Positions 1 through 64,000 of a stretch of 64,000 nucleotides of DNA are shown here, one piece after another. Made by a program: the position numbers and the translations under genes. Every line of letters begins with the position of its first letter. Position 1 is the stretch's first letter. Below the pieces are notes generated by a model that was not told the DNA's origin, did not search any database, and worked only from the letters and a program-made list of their open reading frames with translations. The DNA comes from Holothuria scabra (Eukaryota; Echinodermata; Holothuroidea; Aspidochirotida; Holothuriidae), in NCBI GenBank assembly GCA_037179385.1, contig CM074193.1, positions 3,617,547 to 3,681,546 of the forward strand. The letters are read 5' to 3'.

Positions 1-57
1 TTTTAACCAGTATTCCTATTTCGTTAATTATGAGTTGTTTTTTACATGTTTTCATCT

Positions 58-214
<157 letters not shown>

Positions 215-407
215 CCCGGTGGAGTCAACATCGTTTTTTCACCTCAGCCAGATTTTCCAGCTTTACCAATTTGATTTATGTATATATATATACATATAGG
301 TCGAAAGGAGTGTTAAAGTTCGATTTTGAAATTTAAATTAGTCCCAAGCATTGGCAGTAGCCCTAATGAACAAGGGAAATAAGAAATAAATTCAGAGAGA
401 AAATTAA

Positions 408-471
408 GTCACGGCCAGGACATGAACCCGGGTCTGTCGCGTACATGGCGACCGCCATCTGCCATCGTGAC
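408..471 (-). tRNA. tRNA-like sequence, D-arm damaged
   Basis: This is the inverted copy of the unit at 663-734. On the minus strand it keeps the anticodon-arm and T-arm blocks but has lost bases in the D loop (GGCAGATGGCGG replaces the fuller D-arm), so it is a pseudo-tRNA or SINE head rather than a working gene. Confidence 0.55.
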
Positions 472-662
472 ACTTGTGATTTTAGACGTAGACTAGGGTT
501 CTTATACCTGCCGCCCTCCGACCTATTCATTCTACGTTCGATTTACCATACTTCGACCTACTGAATATTCAATTACCCCGCTTGGGAACTTACCATGGTA
601 ACAGGAGAGGAAATTGAGTGCGGCAGGTATAAGAACCCTAGTCTACGTCTAAAATCACAAGT

Positions 663-734
663 GTCACGATGGCCGAGTGGTTAAGGCGGTCGCCATGTAC
701 GCGACAGACCCGGGTTCAAGTCCTGGTCGTGACT
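663..734 (+). tRNA. tRNA-like cloverleaf (apparent anticodon TGT), probably SINE-derived
   Basis: The sequence folds as a cloverleaf. The acceptor stem GTCACGA/TCGTGAC is a perfect 7 bp, the D-arm is GCC...GGC, the anticodon stem GTCGC/GCGAC is a perfect 5 bp with loop CATGTAC, and the T stem is CCGGG/CCTGG with loop TTCAAGT. Position 33 is A rather than the near-universal U. The D-arm looks like that of a class II tRNA, but there is no long variable arm. That, plus the inverted duplicate, argues for a tRNA-derived repeat rather than a functional tRNA-Thr gene. Confidence 0.5.
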
Positions 735-1062
735 TAATTTTCTCTCTGAATTTATTTCTTATTTCCCTTGTTCATTAGGGCTAATGCCAATGCTTGGGAC
801 TAATTTCAATTTCAAAATCGAACTTTAACACTCCTTTCTCCATTCTACGTTCGATTTACCATACTTCGACCTACTGAATATGCAATTACCCCGCTTGGGG
901 ACTTACCATGGTAACAGGAGAGAAAATTTAGGGCGGCAATGCCGCAGTGTCACACCAATACTTCCTTACATTTCCACGCTTGGCGGGGCATACCTGTGAC
1001 GCAGTGATGGATAAACTGTCTCTCTCCGTACTTGAATTCATTCGACCGCATCTTCCGACAGC

Positions 1063-1145
1063 TGCTCACACAGCTCGATCGGCAAGGCGTACGTTCCCGG
1101 CTAAAGGGTTTTGAGGTTCCGTGGGTTCGAGTCCTGGGTGGAGCA
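1063..1145 (+). tRNA. tRNA-like pseudogene or SINE head with long variable arm
   Basis: An A-box-like block (AGCTCGATCGGCAAGGCGT) is followed by a B-box-like block (GGTTCGAGTCC). The ends TGCTC and GAGCA can pair for 5 bp before mismatches. The spacing leaves room for a class II variable arm. The damaged acceptor stem suggests a decayed tRNA or tRNA-derived repeat. Confidence 0.4.
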
Positions 1146-1688
1146 CAGTTTTTCCATCATCTTTCGGTAGTAACGTCTTTCATAATAAGGCAAAGGTTGC
1201 CAATGTTATATTTAAATATTCTACAATTCCACAGTGGTGGAAATTCAATACATTTTTGGAGTCCTCTCTTGTGCAAATAACGGATAGTCTATTGTTAACG
1301 TTAGGATTAAGGAAGCAGGAACAAAAGAAAACTCACTGAGGTCCTCGAGTTGTGCGTAAAAACAACATCTGTATGTGTGTTTGGGTGTGTGTGGATGCGT
1401 TTGTGTGTGTGTGTTCAAATAAAAAGACGTCTCCGAAATATAAGCGTTTCTCATATCATATATGGCAGGCGGCATCAGGGTATATCGGGTAAATTTGCTT
1501 CATGATTTTCCTTTTTCATCATGTTTGGATAGATGTGTTATGTCGAAACTGAGTCGGATTTAAAAAAAAAAAAAGGGAATTTTTGAAGTAGCTGGCAACA
1601 CTTTGTCTTACTTGGTTTTCACATTTTAAATTTTAACAGAAATTTTAAAGTCACTGCTATCAATGCTTTTGTATCTTTTCTGTTACAG
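1146..1688. other. Stretch without a recognised gene
   Basis: Only a GT-rich run (about 1371-1412) and an A-tract near 1562 stand out. Upstream exons of the micro-exons at 1689 and 2310 were looked for here and not found. Confidence 0.5.
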
Positions 1689-1715
1689 GAAGGACTGGAG
1701 CTGAAGAACCTGCAG
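1689..1715 (+). CDS. 27-nt micro-exon, upstream relative
   Basis: The strong acceptor CTTTTCTGTTACAG is followed by 27 bases and the donor GTGACA. Read in phase 1 (two bases complete the first codon) it encodes RTGAEEPA flanked by split Gly codons. Length, phase and acidic Gly/Ala/Glu/Pro composition match the micro-exons at 2310, 5906, 6523, 22785 and 37059. It lies about 1.8 kb upstream of the signal-peptide exon at 3522, so it belongs either to a neighbouring paralogue or to a transcript with a more upstream start. Confidence 0.55.
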
Positions 1716-2309
1716 GTGACAACAATAATTTGTACCTTCTATAACTACCACCTTCCCCAAAAGTCTAGTTAGAAAAAAGTAAAATATACATTTCGTCCTC
1801 TAATGCGACCTTTGTACCCAGTAGCGGAGCTAGGGGTTCTGGTCAAAGGGGACGAAAATGGACTTAGAAACCTTAAAAGAGCACTGGAAGGCAATTTTGG
1901 TGCTTCAAAGTTGCTGTCGCCAACCTGACCACATGGTAGCTCTGTTGCATCTACATCCTTTGACAGCTTATTCCATTTCTCTTACATATTGTTGTCAAGT
2001 TTCATTGATCAATTTCTTATAGAAGTTGATTTGGATGTTTGCATTCGGTACTTGACCAGCACTTCCTAAAGCCAATGAGAGCAGAAGCTTTTCATCTCTC
2101 CATCTGCGCTGCTTGAAATAGTTTTGTAAGATTCTAAAAATACACAGGATTACTAAAATTGTTTCGACTATCTTACGAATCTATGGACATTGAAAATTTG
2201 AGGAAGTTTTTATGTATGGGAAAATTTCGTTCTTCTTTGGTTTAAATTATTTATTGCATAAAAAGCGAATGAACAAATATATTTATATTAACCTTTATTT
2301 AATTGACAG

Positions 2310-2336
2310 GAAATGCTGAAGAACAAGATACTTCAG
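2310..2336 (+). CDS. 27-nt micro-exon, upstream relative
   Basis: Acceptor TTTATTTAATTGACAG, 27 bases, donor GTGAGA. In phase 1 it encodes NAEEQDTS between split Gly codons. It follows the 1689 micro-exon by about 600 bases and has the same length, phase and acidic character. No terminal exon for this upstream pair was found with confidence before the promoter at 3192. Confidence 0.55.
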
Positions 2337-3191
2337 GTGAGATGGTCAAAACTAATTTATTTCTCAGAGCTGCTCTATGGAAGGAACGTTTCCGTATTGT
2401 AATGTTAATTCTATGGATTGATCCATAATAGTTCCATGATTATCTATCTTTAATGAAGTACGTTTCATGTGGGAGGAGGTAATAATGTCTGTTCCATTTG
2501 AATCTATTTTGAAAGCATGAAAAAATAGTTTCCATTTTGAAATGTGGCAGAGAAACTGTGTTAAGCGACTTTAAATTTCGTATGCCTAAACTGCCAGAGT
2601 CTATTACGAATGCTTGAAATGGTCTAGCTTTTACGACCTTTCTCTCCATAGCTTTTCCAAAATAACTTTGATTTCATAAAAGCTTTCTAAGTACACTCTA
2701 ACTACTACTACTTCTACTGCTACTTTGATGATTAAAATGAATACGATGATGGCGATGATTATACGATAACGATGTTTATTGTTATTTTATTATTTATGAT
2801 GCAACGCTTCCCCTTGACAAAAGTGTAGTAAACAGAAGTTTTACAACAACAACAACGTATATTAATGGACGATAAGATAATCAATGGTCTTAAAAATTTT
2901 TCGTTTAAGTTCGAATTTGCCAGGTACTAGTCATCAAACAATAACTGAAACATGCATACCTCTGTAGAGCTCTGATCTAGGTACCCTTCGTAAGTTACCA
3001 ACTCAGACGAGTTCAATTATTTAAAGTAGTCAGAACGACATTTCTGTGGGGTTTGCAATATCATCCCCCCCCCCTTCTCTCTTCTACCTTTTTACCTAGA
3101 ATATAGTTCTTTCATTTTTAAAGGTATTTTTATACAACTGTCTACAAGTTAGACTCAATTTAATGTTTGGTTTGATACATCATGGATTCGG
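2337..3191. other. Non-coding stretch with weak exon candidate
   Basis: It contains a CTACTACT/GATGATG-type simple repeat near 2699-2765 and a C-run at 3065-3074. A 24-nt phase-1 candidate exon lies at 3100-3123 (after a good pyrimidine tract and acceptor, encoding YSSFIFK, before a weak donor GTATTT), but it has no relative elsewhere in the window and is not claimed. Confidence 0.35.
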
Positions 3192-3280
3192 CCAATGAAA
3201 GTGGAATTTGAGATCAAGCGTGATTATTTGTGAAGACAGCATATAAATTGTTGGTTTTGCTTTTCTTCCAAGTCAGTCAT
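3192..3280 (+). promoter_or_regulatory. Core promoter: CCAAT box, TATA box, initiator
   Basis: CCAAT at 3192-3196, TATAAAT at 3242-3248 and an initiator-like TCAGTC with A at 3275 are spaced as in a classical RNA polymerase II promoter (TATA to start 33 bases). It lies about 250 bases upstream of the signal-peptide ATG at 3522, implying a 5' UTR of that length. Each motif is common by chance in AT-rich DNA; the ordered spacing is the argument. Confidence 0.5.
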
Positions 3281-3521
3281 TTTTGTAAGCCCTACTTAAT
3301 GTTGAAACATTTCTAAGAAACTTTGAATGAGTAAAAAATCTACTTCAACGTAAATCTCAAACTAGTTTAAAGTTGAGATGACTATACATGATTATGCATG
3401 GTAGCTATGTGTCACTCAATTTCTTCATTCAAGCGATTAAAAAGTGCCCTTAGTTAGTCTCAGTGTTTTAGACCTGACGGGCAAGTTTTAATTCACGGTT
3501 GCTGGTACACATAGTTACACA

Positions 3522-59649
<56,128 letters not shown>

Positions 59650-59651
<2 letters not shown>

Positions 59652-59655
59652 TAAA
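59650..59655 (+). terminator. Polyadenylation signal AATAAA
   Basis: Overlaps the stop codons of the proposed last exon; downstream sequence becomes a T/G-poor mixed region, so the cleavage site was not located. Confidence 0.4.
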
Positions 59656-59659
59656 CTAG

Positions 59660-62365
59660 CAATAACAAATACAGACGGTTGATTGATCAACCAATCGGAT
59701 ATTCGCGTGAATTTATAGACATAATTCTACTGTGTTCTGCCGAACGATCTTTAAATGACTAACGCAACAGCGGGACAGCCACGTGCAAACTTTGTTATTC
59801 CTCCAAAATGACGTCAGTGAGTGACAACAATGAATAAGGTCTACCCGGTTAAATGAACATTGTGAAATCATTATTTAGTAAACCCCTTCAGTGATGATAG
59901 TAGCTGGCTAACGTCCTCCTCTTATATTCAAATTGGACTCGCCTGAGCGGCTGCAGTCGTGAGTCGAAAATCCTGACACCCAGTGCATCTTACCATGGTG
60001 ACACTTCCCTGATCTTACGTGCACCGGCCCGTATCCAGTGATGCGTATATCCTGGTCATTGTTGAGGATACACCCAAGACATTCAAATATTGCGATATTC
60101 TGAAACTGTCCTCGTAGAGATGGCAGCGGTCATCAGCTGGTATTATCTGCGAGATGGCTTCTCTCGAAAACGTTTCGAATCACCCGTAGTCCCAGAGCAT
60201 TGCTGATGCTATTTGCTTTAAAGTGAATAATTTATTGACACTAGGTAACTTCTTTCGAATTCAGTTTAGCAGTCATTATAGGTACTCGTAGACAATTAAG
60301 TCACGAAAATGATACGTTGTCTTTGTCCACTGAATTTGACACGCAATTGAAGCCCCTTAGCCTCTAAATGCTGCAAAATCCGCTATTTTGGAGTCATTCA
60401 ATGATAAATCTCTACCAATAGTGACTGGCCTCCACTATTGGTAAGTACTGTAGTATTTATGAAATTCAGGTTCCCTGGGTATGAAACTTTTAGGCAAGAC
60501 AGGGTTGATACAGTCTGTGGTAGAGGAGGAGGTCTTACGGCACAGTATGTTAAGGACGGTATAAATTGTGTTTGAGTCACTAGTTACATGCAAGTTTTTT
60601 CATAAATACATTTAGTGGTGATAAGGCAGGATGCAGTGACCACGATCTTGTAGTTTTGATAAGTTTTGTTTCAGCAAACCTAAAGGTTGTGACAAAACTG
60701 TTCTAAATGTCACTAAAACTAACTTTAGTCATGCTAATTTTGAGCTTCTTAACATAGATTAGGCTGCTCATAGACCCTGCCGAGGCATGCAATTTTTAAG
60801 CAGCATTGTTTTTGCGCACTTAGTTATGCATCTCACTCAAGATGGCGGTGGTGAAAACTTAGGCCTATTTGGATTTCTGAGAGGGTACTTAGGGCAGCCA
60901 GGGAGTAGCGTAAGTGTTAGCGTCACCAGAGGGTCGGTTAGAAGCCTCATGACTTAGCAACCTAAAAGTGACAGGATGTCTCAGTTACAAAATTTGGTTA
61001 AGAGCTCTCGGGCTAGGTTAGACTTGCCCCAAGTCTCTCACGTAATCCTTCCATCCACCTTTCATTTTATTTCTGTTCCTATCCTTCACGGTGGTTCCAT
61101 TGCATTGTGCTCCAAGGCAACCATTTAAATAACTTCTCACTGCCCGTTGATGCAACTCTCACGAGCATTGTTGTAACACCTGTTTACAACTGTTCTCGAA
61201 GACTTTTTCTAAACGGCAAAGGGCCGTTCGGCGAAACCAAAACTTGATACTGCTTCCCGAAGAAGCTATTACGTCCACTGAAGGACAACACTTAACGACC
61301 AACCTCGCGGCCTTCAGACCATTTTCATCATTGGTCTGTCATGTATGGCTCCATTCTTGACTGTTCTCGAAGACAGTACACAGCTCACACACTCGAGCCA
61401 GATCAAACTTGCTGCTTACCGTGAGAGACTTGTATCTTTTACAACTGTTAACGTCGTAATTTTTAACTTCTCTATTCTTTTATTCATCTTAGAAATCAGA
61501 TGAATATTTTTCAAGATAACTTACTGTATCATCCAATCGGCTTCGGCATTGTGCGACTTTTGCTGGATATTCATTAAGATCATCGTGTGATGAACGGTGC
61601 GTCGTTCTGTCTGTTTACATATAGTAAGCTTTCTATTGGCTACAGAGATTAGTGATTAAAAACCGGACCGCCCAAAATTCTACGTCCCCGGTTGCAAAAG
61701 CTACATGTCTCTCAAGCAAGCCAGTTCTCCGCTGGTTAATATGTGCACAGCGTGTAAACAGGAATCTGCCACGCACGATTGTTACAATGGTTCAGTGTCG
61801 AAACGTTCGAAGCGGTAAGTGTAAGAACTTGTTAGCGGGCATTACCGGTCCAGTTGTGTTGGTCGATGTGGGTTGGCTAGCACAGTGTGTATTGACGTTG
61901 TGACGATTCGAAGTGGAAAGTGGAGAAAGTGAGAAGTTGGTTTGTCTGCAGAGGTGCATTGGGAGAGGTCAGAGAGGTGACACGTAGAGAAGGAATAGTG
62001 ACAGAGGAGAATCCTTACAGCTGGGAGAGAACATCTCGACAGACTTGGGGCAAGTCTAGGGCTAGGTTCGAAAAGCAGTTTTCCAGTGCGGTTAAGATTA
62101 ACCTAATTTTTTCATGCCTATGTCAAATCTAAGATGATTATTTTGTAGATTGCATGTAAGGACACCCAATGACTCAAAAAATTTCACTGAAGGGGACTGA
62201 TTATCCCCCCAAGACCAACTCAATATAATGCCAACTTTTAGTTACAATGCGCACATTTTTAACACTCAGAATTTTACTTCCAAAGGTAGAATACATGGCA
62301 CCAGATTGCATTAAAGGACACCAAAATTTTCAAAAATTTTCATCGGGGATGGGGAGACTGATAGG
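59660..62365. other. Non-coding stretch
   Basis: No exon of the family was found. Segment 62110-62360 resembles the interior of the hAT at 40732 (AAGGACACCCAAT, ACTTCCAAAGGTAGAATACATGGCACCAGA-type phrases). Open frames at 61652 and 61920 have no recognised domain. Confidence 0.4.
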
Positions 62366-62369
62366 TTGC

Positions 62370-63030
62370 TAATGTCTATCCAATTTTCAAAAAAGGGCTG
62401 GAGCTCATCTTGTAATTATAGGCCAGTCAGTGAAACTATTGTTTTGTGCAGAGTTACGGAATCCTTAATCAAGGACTGTTTGCTCAAGTATATGTTTAAG
62501 GTAATGGGTTACTCAATCTGATTCGATCAGCATGGTTTCTAGCTACCAAGTAGGGTTTGTGTTAGTCATTTGCTCAATAGCTTTCTTGAGGACGTTTCTT
62601 TGTCTCTTGATAAAGGTTTCAGTGTTGATGTCATTAACCGTCCGCAGTGGCTTCCAAAAAGCCTTTTGACAAAGTACCTTTAAGACTTAAGTAGACCCAT
62701 GGTGAAATCGCAAAGGTTAGGCATCACACAGGCAGGTGTGCTCATTTGATCAATTCGTGGCTCAATGATGGTAGGTAGCTATCAGAGGGTTGCAGGGGCG
62801 GCACCAAGGGGGGGGGGGGCATGGGGGGCAAATGCTTTAAATACTTTAACTTCCTGTCACTGAAACTTTTCACTGCAGAGCAAGCTCTCATGGGCGTTGG
62901 AGTGTGTAAGAGGTTGCATTGTTTGTTTGACCTTGGACTACTCTCTCCAAGAGACAGGGCTATTACTTGAAGGATTTCCCTGTACAGCGAGTGACCTCAC
63001 AACTTGCTGATGATGTCATTGTAAACTTTT
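62370..63030 (+). pseudogene. LINE reverse-transcriptase relic (jockey/CR1 group)
   Basis: The + strand reads PIFKKGWSSSCNYRPVSETI then VLCRVTESLIKDCLLKYMF, CVSHLLNSFLEDVSLSLDKG and FSVDVINRPQW across frame changes, the order of RT blocks in jockey/CR1-type LINEs. A QLADDVIVN block near 63000 corresponds to the YADD catalytic site. A G-rich segment (from about 62795, beginning CAGGGGCGGCACC, like a hAT end) interrupts it. Many stops; inactive. Confidence 0.7.
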
Positions 63031-64000
63031 AGAGTAACTTTTTTTTGCTTTGGATAATGCTTTATGGACCAAAATACACAGCCTGAGACTTAATTTTTTT
63101 ACCAAGAGATTTGCTAAAACCTCAGAGCTTCCGGGGACTTCGCCCCCTGGACCCCACCAGGGGCCCGAAGGCGGTCTCAAGTGGTATCCACAAAGTCTGA
63201 GTTCTTGCCCCCCCCCCCTTCTTTATTTTCTTAAATGATACATGAGAAAATTTTGTGGCATGAAAAATCGGGACTCAAACTGCGCCATAGAGCTTCAAAC
63301 TGGGCGATTTTTTGACGTCATTTGACCGCAAGAAAATAAATGACCTTGGCTGGTGTAAAGTCGTAAACTCTAGTAGAAGCAGACTGGAAGTCCACCGAAT
63401 CACCACAATTGGTCTGAAAACATTACTTTATAGTCATTTAATATGCAAATATGCATGGGCGTCCGCAGAAATTTTTTCAAGGGGGGGGGGCAAGATCATT
63501 CATGGATGATCGAATTGTGTACACTGTCTAAGCGGAGGCCCATAATCGGTTGGCGCGGGGCGTACAAGAAAATTTTTGGCCTTTAAAACCCTTCAGATGG
63601 TCGGAAACGACACTTGGCGAGTGTTCTAAGCTGCATGTACCCAGCCCTGAAACAAGAATTTCACGTCTGTAATTTTTAGATTTTTAGAATTGTCAATGAA
63701 AAAATTGATGAAGGGAAATCTGCCTCTCTCGGTCACGGCCTCGCACGCCTATGCACGATAAAACTTACAACCGTCAAACAGCCTATAAAGGCCTATATCC
63801 GATACCCGATTATGAATCATACCTCCCTCCCCCCCCCCCCCCCCATATTCACCTTGTGTATCCCAGTTACATCCGCGCGTCGCCACTTGAGATCAGCACG
63901 GGACCAAACCATGCAGACCAACGCATTCATCAATAGTCGAATGCCATATGCACACTACATACCTGACAACTAGAACAATTTTGGCATAGTTTTTACAGTT
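63031..64000. other. Repeat-like GC-rich fragments, no gene
   Basis: Phrases GGGGACTTCGCCCCCTGGACC (63130-63160) and GGGCGTCCGCAGAAAT with a G-run (63458-63490) resemble hAT-type interiors and ends elsewhere in the window. C-runs near 63210 and 63830. No supported exon. Confidence 0.4.

Larger units (their letters stand above)
303..838. repeat. Large inverted repeat carrying two head-to-head tRNA-like units
   Basis: The arms at 303-514 and 620-838 are near-perfect reverse complements separated by about 105 bases. Each arm contains a tRNA-like cloverleaf, minus strand on the left and plus strand on the right. The right arm has the intact D-arm; the left copy lacks several D-loop bases. The spacer segment 528-610 recurs as a direct repeat at 841-923. 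The outer edges start and end on the same AAAGGAGTG word. This looks like a foldback or head-to-head SINE-like unit. Confidence 0.85.

Overview
This is metazoan nuclear DNA, most likely from a marine invertebrate. The evidence is spliceosomal introns with GT-AG borders, long (AT)n microsatellites, Penelope-like retroelements with GIY-YIG endonucleases, LINE fragments, three hAT elements with intact 8-bp target duplications, and many inverted-repeat elements. The phylum cannot be fixed from the sequence; cnidarian, echinoderm and other invertebrate genomes carry this mix. Operons and ribosome-binding sites do not apply.

The main gene content is easy to miss because its exons are tiny. On the + strand I find a signal-peptide exon (3522-3648) with a CCAAT/TATA/initiator promoter in front. 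It is followed, out to 59651, by a train of small exons with acceptor and donor sites: 78, 27, 30, 12, 45, 12, 30, 12, 12, 30, 78, 99, 126, 42, 93, 75 and 84 nt, then a terminal exon whose stop overlaps AATAAA. Every internal exon is a multiple of three, open, and phase 1 at both ends, so any subset can be skipped or joined without a frameshift. The full model gives about 354 residues: a secreted, cysteine-free, hydrophilic protein of alternating acidic micro-exon segments and basic segments. I recognise no family. The layout resembles flatworm micro-exon genes (MEGs) only in architecture. Two similar micro-exons at 1689 and 2310 lie upstream of the promoter, suggesting a tandem relative or an alternative start. 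Candidate alternative terminal exons lie at 39006, 52120 and, weaker, 55821.

The central introns grew by segmental duplication. Copy A (about 15.26-24.27 kb), copy B (29.73-33.65 kb) and copy C (33.68-38.28 kb) are homologous, with B and C nearly identical; a diverged fragment lies at 10.33-10.74 kb. Each carries a 12-nt exon; A and C also carry a 30-nt exon; a 45-nt exon is intact in A but has lost its acceptor and frame in B and C. The copies also serve as filled/empty-site controls for three insertions.

Layout: 0-1.2 kb tRNA-like inverted repeat; 1.7-10.4 kb micro-exons and promoter; 10.7-15.3 kb Penelope-like elements and AT repeats; 15.3-24.3 kb copy A; 24.1-25.1 kb 5'-inverted reverse transcriptase; 25.5-27.0 kb hAT; 27.5-30.3 kb Penelope remnants and an inverted-repeat element; 29.7-38.3 kb copies B and C; 39.0 kb terminal exon; 40.7-42.7 kb hAT; 45.4-47.6 kb longer exons; 47.9-49.8 kb truncated LINE; 50-51.9 kb Penelope fragment, tRNA-like sequences and AT palindromes; 52.1-59.65 kb last exons; 59.7-64 kb mostly non-coding with a LINE relic.
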